Assembly (NCBI GenBank): GCA_944390305.1
Contig: CALXPX010000014.1
Coordinates: forward strand, 1-18,306
Source of the DNA: an uncultured Clostridia bacterium
GTDB taxonomy: Bacteria > Bacillota > Clostridia > TANB77 > CAG-508
DNA length: 18,306 nt
Direction of reading: 5' to 3'
The position numbers and the translations under genes were made by a program. The first letter of the stretch is position 1, and the number at the start of each line of letters is the position of its first letter. The notes beneath the pieces were generated by a model. It was not told the DNA's origin, made no database searches, and saw only the letters and a list, made by a program, of their open reading frames with translations. Of this stretch, positions 7,869 to 15,393 are shown in pieces.

Positions 7869-8942
7869 TTATTCACTTAAAGAATCTAAATATCTTTGTC
7901 TTGCATCTTGCCCAGCAGTTATTTCATCATTTGTTCCTGATTCTACTGCAGAATTTCTATCATCTTGATCTAACGTTCCTAAAGTATCATTTATATTATT
8001 TCTATTATCTGCATTTTGATTATATCTATTGTTCAATTCTGTTTTTGCTTCATTTACTATATTAGGATTGCTATATATTAAGTTTTGTACATCTGAATTT
8101 GGTACATAAGTTGTTGTAGCTTCTGCTTGAAGTCCAGGTTCTACATATCTTGTCACATATAACATACTTCCTGGTATTTGATAAGCTTCAACAATAGCAT
8201 TACTCATCATTAAAATTTCATCTTCATTTAATTTTAATGATACTGTATCTAAAGATGGTATTCCGGCTTCATCTAATATTGTAATAGTTTTTTTAGAAAC
8301 TACTATATAATCAGTTCCATCTGGCATTCTTAATCTAACGTCTACAGTATCCTCTGTTTCTACATCTGCTGGTAGAACAAGTACATTGTATTCTTGTTCT
8401 CTTGTAGAATCTTCTACTATCTCGTTACTCTTAGCTACTGTTTCTACTGTTAATATTGTGTTTTTGGCAAGTGAAACTTTAGCAACCATTACTGCTCCTT
8501 CAGCATTATATATGTTAATTTGCTCTGCATTACCATCATTATTTGTATCTGCATAGTATGCTCCATTATTTTCAGTTATTGCATATGATTGTCCATCTAT
8601 AGTAACTATAAGTTCCCCTGTAATTGTTCTTGTTACATTATTTCCATTTTGATCTTGATAGTAAAAATCATTTATATTGTTTACTGCATTAGCAGGTATA
8701 ACTGTACCTTCTATTTCCTTTGCGACAAGCATATCTGCTGTTATTGTTTTTCCTGATTGTACATCCTGATTTAATACATAAATCGTTGTTAAAGATGCTA
8801 ATCTTTCCTTTTCATCTGCCCTCATATTCATTAATTGTATCACTAAAATAGCAATTCCTATTATTCCAATAAGTCCTGCTACTACTATTCCTTTTATAAA
8901 AGAATTACGTGCCTTTCTTTCCAATGGGTTCATTGTTGCCAT
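7869..8942 (-). CDS. CpaB/RcpC-like SAF-domain pilus assembly protein
   Basis: First gene of the Tad-like operon. It has a membrane helix at residues 16-38, then an SAF-type segment IYVLNQDVQSGKTITADMLV (54-73), the hallmark of CpaB/RcpC proteins. The central VSLAKNTILT (156-165) and DTVDVRLRMPDG (198-209) fit the second SAF half and the family's GDRVDV-like motif. CpaB family members support pilus assembly on the outer face of the inner membrane; in a one-membrane cell this would be the cell-wall zone. An insertion at about 88-150 carries DTNNDGNAE (132-140), which looks like a calcium-binding loop. The C-terminal 60 residues are Asn/Asp-rich and probably disordered. I chose ATG 8942 because AAGGAGG is 8 bases away; an upstream TTG at 8948 is only 2 bases from it. 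Confidence 0.8.
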   Translation of the reverse strand: MATMNPLERKARNSFIKGIVVAGLIGIIGIAILVIQLMNMRADEKERLASLTTIYVLNQDVQSGKTITADMLVAKEIEGTVIPANAVNNINDFYYQDQNGNNVTRTITGELIVTIDGQSYAITENNGAYYADTNNDGNAEQINIYNAEGAVMVAKVSLAKNTILTVETVAKSNEIVEDSTREQEYNVLVLPADVETEDTVDVRLRMPDGTDYIVVSKKTITILDEAGIPSLDTVSLKLNEDEILMMSNAIVEAYQIPGSMLYVTRYVEPGLQAEATTTYVPNSDVQNLIYSNPNIVNEAKTELNNRYNQNADNRNNINDTLGTLDQDDRNSAVESGTNDEITAGQDARQRYLDSLSE

Positions 8943-8982
8943 TGCCAATTCCTCCTTAATATCATTAATATTTCTTATTTAT

Positions 8983-9009
8983 TTTATAACATAGATACTT
9001 ATTTAACAA
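8983..9009 (-). promoter_or_regulatory. Probable promoter of the Tad-like operon
   Basis: On the minus strand, TTGTTA (9009-9004) lies 15 bases upstream of an extended -10 TGTTATAAA (8991-8983). The leader to the ATG at 8942 would be about 35 bases and includes AAGGAGG. Read-through from the upstream prepilin gene is also possible, since no terminator is visible between them. Confidence 0.45.
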
Positions 9010-9036
9010 TATCTATTTTAATTATTACTTACTTTT

Positions 9037-9067
9037 AATATTTTTGTAATATTTTTGTAATATTTGT
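9037..9067. repeat. Short tandem repeat, 11-bp unit
   Basis: AATATTTTTGT occurs twice in direct tandem (9037-9047, 9048-9058), followed by a shorter variant, AATATTTGT (9059-9067). The array lies directly upstream of the operon promoter. The 11-base spacing of A/T tracts is close to one DNA turn, which favours curved DNA. Chance is possible in such an AT-rich gap. Confidence 0.5.
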
Positions 9068-9069
9068 AT

Positions 9070-10215
9070 TTATCTTATATAAAATGGTTTATTAATTGTT
9101 CCATCTCCATCTGTAACAATAGTATTATCTTTTATTATTAATACGGGTAATATAGAATACGTAGTAACTTGAGAATTATTTCCATCTGAATCATATAACA
9201 TAGTTCCATTTATTGTTGTAGAACTACTATTATTAGTTATAATTCTAGCATAATATTGTACTTCATTAGTATAATTATTTATACCCCTTGAAGATAAAAA
9301 GTATGTTCCATTTGGTAATATTCCTCTGTATTTCGTACTGCTAAAACTTATTTGTCCAGTATAGTATGTTTGAATAGAATTTAACTCATCTACAGTTTCA
9401 TCCCCAGTAACAAATTTATTTTGAGCACTATCACTATTTTCTTCACCTAAAATACTAGGATATTTATATCTAGTAGCTGTATAATCCTTTTCTGTTCCAT
9501 AAGAACTTCCTTTTAAAGCATCTATATTACTAGCAATTTTTTCAATATCTTCTAAATTTAAATTTCTAGCTTTTACACTCTTTTCTTCATTAGAAAACAA
9601 AGTGTCGCATAAATCATTTGATAATTTTACTATATTGTTGTATCCATTTACTCCTCCCACAGATAAATTAAGCCCAAGTGAGCTGCTTGGCACTAATTTT
9701 ATCTCACCATTATTATAATCTATGTCTAGTACTCTCCAAATAATATTATCCGTATTTGAAAGAGATACTGTTACATTAGAAGTATTTCCTGAATAATCTT
9801 TAGAAACTAAGTAACTTGCATTTTGCGGTTTATAACTTACATAATCTCCAATTTCAAGTGCACTAAAAGATGCATTTACATTCCAAATATCTTTTACTGG
9901 TATTAAATAATTTCCATTATTAGTTATTAAAGTAGCATTTTCTGGATCATTTTCATCTTGAATAGTTCCATAATTTTTAAGCGTTTCTATTAGTGATTCA
10001 TAATTATCTGGTGGATTTTCTGCTAGGAAAGTTTTTATTTCTTCTTTTATCGACAAAATCTCTGTTTCTTCCTTTTTTTGATTAGCAATATCTAAAACAC
10101 CTTCATTTGAATCATTTAAATTAATAATAACTCCCGCTAATAATACCATAACTACTACCGTTATAACCAGGGAAACTAATGTAATACCATATTCACTCGT
10201 TACTTTCTTTTTCAT
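9070..10215 (-). CDS. Large prepilin-like surface protein, 381 aa
   Basis: A short basic leader (MKKKVTSEYG) is followed by ITLVSLVITVVVMVLLAGVI, a class I type IV prepilin N-terminus with predicted cleavage after Gly10. The residue at mature position 5 is Ser, not the usual Glu, a variation I recall from many clostridial GITLxxLVIT proteins. Residues 41-80 continue the N-terminal helix. The rest is an exterior domain with GDYVSYKP (123-130), IIWRVLDID (158-166), TYFLSSRG (304-311), and an ending YSILPVLII...GDGTINKPFYI (353-380). I recognise the YxLSSR...PV...GDGT..xPY pattern as a common C-terminal domain of clostridial surface proteins, perhaps ligand-binding. AAGGAGG lies 5 bases before the ATG. 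It may be exported by the downstream machine or by a separate pilus system. Confidence 0.75.
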   Translation of the reverse strand: MKKKVTSEYGITLVSLVITVVVMVLLAGVIINLNDSNEGVLDIANQKKEETEILSIKEEIKTFLAENPPDNYESLIETLKNYGTIQDENDPENATLITNNGNYLIPVKDIWNVNASFSALEIGDYVSYKPQNASYLVSKDYSGNTSNVTVSLSNTDNIIWRVLDIDYNNGEIKLVPSSSLGLNLSVGGVNGYNNIVKLSNDLCDTLFSNEEKSVKARNLNLEDIEKIASNIDALKGSSYGTEKDYTATRYKYPSILGEENSDSAQNKFVTGDETVDELNSIQTYYTGQISFSSTKYRGILPNGTYFLSSRGINNYTNEVQYYARIITNNSSSTTINGTMLYDSDGNNSQVTTYSILPVLIIKDNTIVTDGDGTINKPFYIR

Positions 10216-10239
10216 ATTTTCCTCCTTAGTTTTTATTAT

Positions 10240-10266
10240 TTTATACTACCCTAATATTTTTTTCAA
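10240..10266 (-). promoter_or_regulatory. Possible promoter of the prepilin-like gene
   Basis: On the minus strand, TTGAAA (10266-10261) is followed after 15 bases by TATAAA (10245-10240); TAAAAT two bases further on gives 17-base spacing. It fits the 55-base gap between the VanZ-family gene and the prepilin ATG at 10215. Confidence 0.4.
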
Positions 10267-10270
10267 TATT

Positions 10271-10786
10271 TTAATTTTCTATTTTTTCTATTTTATTTAT
10301 ATTTATTTTATTTTTACATGTACTTCTATTATTTACCTTTTTTGATATAAAAATTATAAATATTACTACTAGTATCCCAAAAATTACTCCTGATGTATCT
10401 AACAACACATCTAAAAAGCTAGCATTTCTCCCATTTGTAAACATTTGATGCATTTCATCAGTACATGCATACAAAAATCCCCAAATACTAGTTATTAAAA
10501 TTTGCTTTTTTCTTTTCATATTAAAAGTAACGAAAAAAGCCATTGAAAAAATTCCAAGAAGAGTATAAATTGCAAAATGAGCCAATTTTCTTATAACTCC
10601 TTCTCCTTTTTCAATAAATATATCTCTATTTTCACTTTTTATATTTATAATATCTGCAATTTTTGTTATTACAGCTTTACTTATTCCTCCTGATGTTTCT
10701 CCATCTTGCGAAGAAAATCCAAAAATAATAGAAGAAATAACTAAAATTAAAACTAAAAATATAATTCTTAATACATTTTCTTTCAT
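10271..10786 (-). CDS. VanZ-family integral membrane protein
   Basis: A 171-residue protein with about four hydrophobic segments (about 6-24, 68-88, 95-110, 128-148). It carries the family's landmarks in order: FSSQ (24-27), RKLAHFAIYTLLG (66-78), CTDEMHQMFTNGRNASFLDV (108-127), then LLDTSGVIFG (128-137). VanZ proteins are named for VanZ of the vancomycin-resistance cluster, which raises teicoplanin resistance, but most members have no known function, and nothing here ties this one to resistance. It has its own well-formed promoter and GAGG ribosome binding site, and diverges from the SPFH gene. The C-terminal tail is Lys/Asn/Ile-rich and low in complexity. The family call is secure; function is unknown. 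Confidence 0.88.
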   Translation of the reverse strand: MKENVLRIIFLVLILVISSIIFGFSSQDGETSGGISKAVITKIADIINIKSENRDIFIEKGEGVIRKLAHFAIYTLLGIFSMAFFVTFNMKRKKQILITSIWGFLYACTDEMHQMFTNGRNASFLDVLLDTSGVIFGILVVIFIIFISKKVNNRSTCKNKININKIEKIEN

Positions 10787-10805
10787 TTCATACCTCGTTT
10801 TGCAT

Positions 10806-10834
10806 ATTATATCCTTAAAATATTATACTTTCAA
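10806..10834 (-). promoter_or_regulatory. Promoter of the VanZ-family gene
   Basis: On the minus strand, TTGAAA (10834-10829) and a perfect TATAAT (10811-10806) are separated by 17 bases. This is a near-consensus vegetative sigma-A promoter, with transcription expected to start about 15 bases before the ATG at 10786. Confidence 0.65.
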
Positions 10835-10864
10835 TAGAAAACCCTTTATTTTTTGTAATATTTA

Positions 10865-10873
10865 TGATATAAT
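10865..10873 (+). promoter_or_regulatory. Extended -10 promoter of the SPFH gene
   Basis: TGATATAAT (10865-10873) is a perfect extended -10 element upstream of the ATG at 10907. The -35 region (TTTATT at about 10845-10850) is poor, as is common for extended -10 promoters. GGAGG at 10896-10900 is the ribosome binding site. Confidence 0.55.
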
Positions 10874-10906
10874 AAATATAGTATTTTTAATTTATGGAGG
10901 TTTTTT

Positions 10907-11839
10907 ATGTGGTTTTTTATCGCATTATTAGTTATACTAATTATTATAGCTTGTTTAAGTATTAAAATTGTTAGACAATCTGAGGTATACATTATTGAAA
11001 GACTTGGTAAATTTCATAAAATAGCAGATGCGGGTCTTACAATTATTATTCCATTTATAGATCATGTTCGTAGTATTGTCAGTTTAAAACAACAAACAAT
11101 GGATGTTCCACCTCAAGATGTTATTACTAAAGATAATGTTACTATAACAATAGATACAGTTGTATTTTATAGAATTTTAGAACCTGCAAAAGCAGTATAT
11201 GAGATACAAAGTTTAAAAAAAGGTATTGAATACCTTTCAATTACAACAATTCGTGATATTGTAGGTAAAATGGATTTAGATTCAACATTTACATCTAGAG
11301 ACGCTATTAATGATAAATTAAGAGCAATATTAGATGAAGCAACAGATAGATGGGGATGTAAAATAGACAGAGTAGAAATACAAAATATTACTCCTCCACC
11401 AGACATCCGTGATGCTATGGAAAAGCAAATGAACGCTGAAAGAAATAAAAGAGCTTCTATTTTACAAGCAGAAGGTGAAAGACAAGCAGCAGTTCTTAAA
11501 GCACAAGGTGAAAAAGAAGCTGAAATTTTACAAGCAGAAGCTGATAAAGAAGCAAAAATTAGAAGAGCTGCGGGTGAAGCTGAAGCTATACGTAAAGTTG
11601 CAGAAGCTAAAGCTGATGAAGTAAAATTAGTTTATGGTGCAATGATGAAAGCTAACCCAGATGATAAATTAGTTCAATTAAAATCTTTAGAAGCTCTAAA
11701 AGATGTAGCTCAAGGAGAAGCAAATAAAGTATTTATCCCATTTGAAGCAACATCTGCTCTAGGAAGTCTAGGAGCTGCAGCAGAAATGCTTAATGACAAA
11801 AACAGTAAAAACGAAAAATCTGAAGAAAGTAAAAAATAA
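10907..11839 (+). CDS. Stomatin/QmcA-like SPFH membrane protein
   Basis: A 310-residue SPFH/Band 7 protein. It has an N-terminal membrane helix (1-22), followed directly by VRQSEVYIIERLGKFHKIAD (22-41), the classic opening of stomatin/QmcA proteins. The motifs GLTIIIPFID (43-52), QTMDVPPQDVITKDNVTI (63-80) and VEIQNITPPPDIRDAMEKQM (156-175) are strongly conserved. Residues 176-240 form an Ala/Glu/Lys-rich coiled coil that in this family drives oligomerisation into membrane microdomain rings. Such proteins often pair with an NfeD protein, but no NfeD gene is adjacent here. The tail is charged (KNSKNEKSEESKK). It is a single-gene transcription unit with its own promoter and a terminator immediately downstream. 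The family assignment is firm; the cellular role is only generally known. Confidence 0.92.
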   Translation: MWFFIALLVILIIIACLSIKIVRQSEVYIIERLGKFHKIADAGLTIIIPFIDHVRSIVSLKQQTMDVPPQDVITKDNVTITIDTVVFYRILEPAKAVYEIQSLKKGIEYLSITTIRDIVGKMDLDSTFTSRDAINDKLRAILDEATDRWGCKIDRVEIQNITPPPDIRDAMEKQMNAERNKRASILQAEGERQAAVLKAQGEKEAEILQAEADKEAKIRRAAGEAEAIRKVAEAKADEVKLVYGAMMKANPDDKLVQLKSLEALKDVAQGEANKVFIPFEATSALGSLGAAAEMLNDKNSKNEKSEESKK

Positions 11840-11849
11840 TATATAATAC

Positions 11850-11904
11850 AAATAATACAAAAAATCACTTTGAATTAGAATCAAAGTGATTTTTTGTATT
11901 ATTT
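11850..11904. terminator. Bidirectional terminator between convergent genes
   Basis: A perfect 24-bp inverted repeat (11850-11873 and 11881-11904) with a 7-base loop, ATTAGAA. The core CACTTTGA/TCAAAGTG is flanked by A6 on the left and T6 on the right, so each strand gives a GC-containing hairpin followed by a U-tract. It serves the SPFH gene ending at 11839 and the opposite-strand gene ending at 11912. Confidence 0.88.
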
Positions 11905-11911
11905 ATACACA

Positions 11912-12961
11912 TTATCTATTTAAAGACATATCTTCCATACTTTTTGCACCTAAGCTTTTTATTTTACTAGTAATAGCACTACTTATACCATTTCTTTCAG
12001 AATTTTGAACTATTCTTCCATCATTTAAAACTCCACCTATATCTATTAATCCTTTTGGTTCTTTTTCATCAATAAATGAGCAAGCATTAGATAACATTTT
12101 CTGTATTGCTTTTACTACAATTTGCTGGTTATTTTGATCAGCCACAATATCTGATAATCTTCCAGGAGTAGTAAATGCAACTTGATTTCCAATTGGCGAA
12201 TTATATTCTGTATATGAATCTTCATTTACTTGTCTTACAAATGCAGTGTATAGATATCTTCCAGTAGAATCTTTAAATTTTTGCATATTTCTTATAAGCA
12301 TGATGTTTCCATCATTTAAATTAATAGCATCATATCCTTCAGTACCAAATCCATCCTCTCTTTTAAAATATGGTATTTTTAATCTATCATTTCTTTTTTG
12401 CATTTGATATCTTCTATTTTCTTCAATACTCTTATCTATCTCTAAACCTCTTTTAAATTCTGCTTCTCTTCTTGCCTTTTCACTTCTTATTCTTTCTTCT
12501 TGTCTTAATTTTATAATCTCATTATATTCTTTTATAAAAGCTTTTTCTTCTATATCAATTGCATCTGCTACTTCTTTAGAAGGAGGCTCATTATAATAAT
12601 ATAACTTCCCATCACTACTACTTTTTATATTTCCAATATAAGTATAAGAAACATCACTAAGCATTCTTCCACTTTTTGCTTTATCATATGATGCAATAAG
12701 AGCTTCTATTAAGTCAGGCCTATTTTCAGGAAGTTCAAAAGCAATTGGACTTGGGAAATCAAAAAGTATAGTATCATCGGTTCTATCTGTTATATAAACT
12801 TTAGCAACATAAGTTTCTAAATTATCATGCTTTTTTATTACTCTTGCTCCCAATAAATGATAACATTTATCAGCCTCTACAGTAATGATTTCAGGATATG
12901 CATTTTTTTCTTGTTCCTTTTCATTATTTCTTTTATTCTTTCTATTTCCAAATCCCCACAT
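11912..12961 (-). CDS. Uncharacterised charged cytoplasmic protein, 349 aa
   Basis: I do not recognise this protein. It begins MWGFGNRKNKRNNEKEQEKN, a basic hydrophilic tail, and has no signal peptide or membrane helix. Residues about 25-130 look like a mixed alpha/beta domain (YHLLGARVIKKHDNLETYVA, then FDFPSPIAFELPE). Residues 135-195 form a strongly charged helix or coiled coil rich in Glu/Arg/Lys. A second globular part (about 200-310) contains YDAINLNDGNIMLIRNMQKF and YLYTAFVRQV. The end (SSAITSKIKSLGAKSMEDMS) may be another helix. It is the last gene of the ruvA-alr-rarA operon, 30 bases after rarA, with AAAGGAGG before the ATG. Co-transcription is suggestive but does not establish a repair role. 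Confidence 0.8.
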   Translation of the reverse strand: MWGFGNRKNKRNNEKEQEKNAYPEIITVEADKCYHLLGARVIKKHDNLETYVAKVYITDRTDDTILFDFPSPIAFELPENRPDLIEALIASYDKAKSGRMLSDVSYTYIGNIKSSSDGKLYYYNEPPSKEVADAIDIEEKAFIKEYNEIIKLRQEERIRSEKARREAEFKRGLEIDKSIEENRRYQMQKRNDRLKIPYFKREDGFGTEGYDAINLNDGNIMLIRNMQKFKDSTGRYLYTAFVRQVNEDSYTEYNSPIGNQVAFTTPGRLSDIVADQNNQQIVVKAIQKMLSNACSFIDEKEPKGLIDIGGVLNDGRIVQNSERNGISSAITSKIKSLGAKSMEDMSLNR

Positions 12962-12991
12962 ACATTTCCTCCTTTGATAATTACTAATTAT

Positions 12992-14257
12992 TTAATCTTT
13001 CTTTTGAAAATTCGTTGTATCTATATTTTCATCTACAACAAAATATTTACTTCCGAGCATTTTATCTGGCAAATATTGCTGCTCCACATAATGATTAGGA
13101 TAATTATGAGGATATTTGTATCCTACATGATATCCTTCTTTTTCCATACCTTCTGCTGGTGCATTTCTAATATGCATTGGAATAATACCTGTATCTTTAT
13201 TATTCACATCTTCAATAGCTTTATTTATAGCATTATATGACGCATTAGATTTTTTAGATGTTGCAACATATATAGCCGCTTCTGCTAGAATAATTCTAGA
13301 CTCTGGCATTCCTATCATATGAACTGCTTGCATAGCTGAATTTGCAACTACTAATGCCATTGGATTTGCCATTCCAACATCTTCTGATGCAGCAATTACA
13401 ATTCTTCTAGCCATAAACATAGGATCTTCTCCTGCATTTAGTGCTCTTGCTAAATAAAATATTGCTGCATCTGGATCACTTCCTCTCATTGATTTTATAA
13501 AAGCACTAATATTATCATAATGAGAATCACCATTTTTATCAAAAACAGCTTTTCTAGTTTGCACACATTCCTTAGCTACTTCATCTGTTATGTGTATAAA
13601 TCCATCCTTTTCCATTGGTGTAGTGAGTACCGCAATTTCTAATCCGTTTAAAGCAGTTCTTACATCTCCATTTGAAGTCTCTGCTATTTTTCTTAATGTT
13701 TCATCAGATATTTTCAAATTATATTCTTTTAACCCATTTTCACTTATTAATGCTTTTTTTAAAATAGAAAGCACATCATCTACAGAAAGTTCATTTAGTT
13801 TAAACACCATACTTCTTGAAATAAGTGCCTTGTTTACTTCAAAATATGGATTTTCTGTAGTTGCCCCAATTAGTATTACTATGCCTTTTTCAACAAAAGG
13901 TAAAAGGGCATCTTGCTGTAGTTTATTAAATCTATGAATTTCATCAATAAATAATATACATTTTCCACTTGGGTTTAAAAAAGTATTTTGTGCTTCTTCT
14001 ATTGCATTTTTTATATCACTAACACCTGCTGTTACAGCATTTAATTTAACAAATTTATATTTCGTAGTATTACTGATTACTCTTGCTAAAGATGTTTTAC
14101 CACATCCAGGAGGCCCCCAAAGTATAATACTAGATAATCTGTCTGCTTTTATAGTTCTATATAAAATTTTATCTTTTCCTAAAACATGTTCTTGTCCTAC
14201 ATAATCATCTAATGTTTTAGGCATCATTCTATATGCTAAAGGTTCATTTAAATCCAT
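12992..14257 (-). CDS. rarA: Replication-associated recombination protein A (RarA/MgsA AAA+ ATPase)
   Basis: A 421-residue cytoplasmic AAA+ ATPase of the RarA/MgsA/WRNIP1 family, related to clamp-loader and RuvB proteins, acting at stalled replication forks. The N-terminus PLAYRMMPKTLDDYVGQEHV (6-25) is typical. Walker A is GPPGCGKT (48-55), Walker B ILFIDEIHRFNKLQQDALL (101-119), and sensor 1 GATTENPYFEVN (131-142), followed by LISRSMVFKL. The C-terminal half has the family's tetramerisation and helical regions (RGSDPDAAIFYLARALNAGEDP and NAPAEGMEKEGYHVGYKYPH). Length and motifs are complete. It starts 13 bases after the alanine racemase stop, with an AGAGG site, in the ruvA operon. No LexA-type box was seen upstream of the operon by eye. 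Confidence 0.95.
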   Translation of the reverse strand: MDLNEPLAYRMMPKTLDDYVGQEHVLGKDKILYRTIKADRLSSIILWGPPGCGKTSLARVISNTTKYKFVKLNAVTAGVSDIKNAIEEAQNTFLNPSGKCILFIDEIHRFNKLQQDALLPFVEKGIVILIGATTENPYFEVNKALISRSMVFKLNELSVDDVLSILKKALISENGLKEYNLKISDETLRKIAETSNGDVRTALNGLEIAVLTTPMEKDGFIHITDEVAKECVQTRKAVFDKNGDSHYDNISAFIKSMRGSDPDAAIFYLARALNAGEDPMFMARRIVIAASEDVGMANPMALVVANSAMQAVHMIGMPESRIILAEAAIYVATSKKSNASYNAINKAIEDVNNKDTGIIPMHIRNAPAEGMEKEGYHVGYKYPHNYPNHYVEQQYLPDKMLGSKYFVVDENIDTTNFQKKD

Positions 14258-14270
14258 TTCATTTCCTCTT

Positions 14271-15369
14271 TTAACTTATATATTCTCTTTTTACTCTTTT
14301 AGATATACCGCATAATATCTCATAATTTATTGTACTACAAATACTTGCAATTTCCTCTACATCTATATTTATATTATCCCACAAATAAACTTTATCTCCT
14401 ACATTTATATCTATATCTGTTACATCAATCATAAAATTGTCCATACAAACATTTCCAACAATATTTGCATATTTTCCATTTACATACACTCTTCCTTTAT
14501 TTGAAAGTAATCTTCTTACCCCATCTGCATATCCCAGTGGTACTGTTGCTATTTTTCTTCTATCTTTTGTTATATATGTTCTACCATAACTAATTGATGT
14601 GCCTTTAGGTACTTCTTTTACAAAAACAACATGAGATATCAATTTTACAGCAGGTTTTAAATCTAATATATTCTTTACACTTTTATCTGGCATATATCCA
14701 TAAGTAATAATTCCTGGTCTTACCATATTAAATTTAGCATTTGGAAAATTTAATATTCCGCTACTTGCAGATGCGTGTATATATTTAAAAATTAATCCAT
14801 TATCTTCTGCTTTTTTTAATACACTATTAAATTTATTAATCTGCTCTATAGTATAATCTTTATCCATATCTGCTGAAGAAAAATGTGTATATATTCCCTC
14901 TAATTCTATATTTTCTAATTTTTTTATTTCATTTAAAAAATATATTATATCTTTTATGCTTACTCCAACTCTTCCCATTCCAGTATCAACTTCAATATGA
15001 ACTTTTACTTTTGTTTTATTTATCCCTGCTAGTTTATTTATTTCTTTTGCAACATTTAAATCAGATAATCCGCACAGTTAAGTTATATTTAATAACATCT
15101 TCTGCTTCAAAAGGAAGTAATTCATTTAAAATCAATATTTCCATATCAAATCCAGATTCTCTTAAAACTATTGCTTCCTCTATTGTTGCTACTATAATTA
15201 TTGAAATATTTCTTTTTTTTAAAACCTCTTTTAAATAAACTGCACCTAATCCATAAGCATCTGCTTTAATAACAGGTGCAACAGTTACATCCTTTCCTAC
15301 CTTTTCTTGTATTTTCTTTATATTATCTGATACATTTCTTAAGTTTACTTCTAAATAACTTTTTTGCAT
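14271..15369 (-). pseudogene. alr: Alanine racemase interrupted by a one-base frameshift
   Basis: Alanine racemase is a PLP enzyme making D-alanine for peptidoglycan. The gene is split into two frames. The first (15369 to stop 15061) holds the PLP-lysine motif VAPVIKADAYGLGA. The second (about 15077 to 14271) holds DTGMGRVGVS, THFSSAD, VRPGIITYG, the catalytic-tyrosine motif ISYGRTY, VPLGYADG and VGNVCMDNFM. Everything expected of the family is present, and the total is 366 codons plus one base. The shift must lie between 15061 and 15080. Removing one base in ATTATCT restores LTVRISDLNVAKEIN, with family-like spacing. It is therefore a recent mutation or a sequence error. The start is ATG 15369, 8 bases after GAGG; the GTG at 15378 overlaps that site. 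It lies between ruvA and rarA with short gaps. Confidence 0.88.
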
Positions 15370-15393
15370 ATTATTCACCTCATTAGCATTTTA

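Noticed and set aside
8943..8948. TTG start at 8948 for the CpaB-like protein
   Set aside because: It is only 2 bases from the AAGGAGG site, too close for initiation; ATG 8942 has the right 8-base spacing.
9037..9067. CRISPR-like array
   Set aside because: The units are 11 bases, directly abutting, with no spacers and no cas genes in the window.
10271..10786. Glycopeptide resistance determinant (VanZ)
   Set aside because: The protein is VanZ-family, but no van genes are nearby and most family members have no link to resistance.
15061..15080. Programmed ribosomal frameshift in alanine racemase
   Set aside because: There is no slippery heptamer, no strong downstream structure visible by eye, and no precedent in this enzyme family. 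A simple indel or sequence error is more likely.
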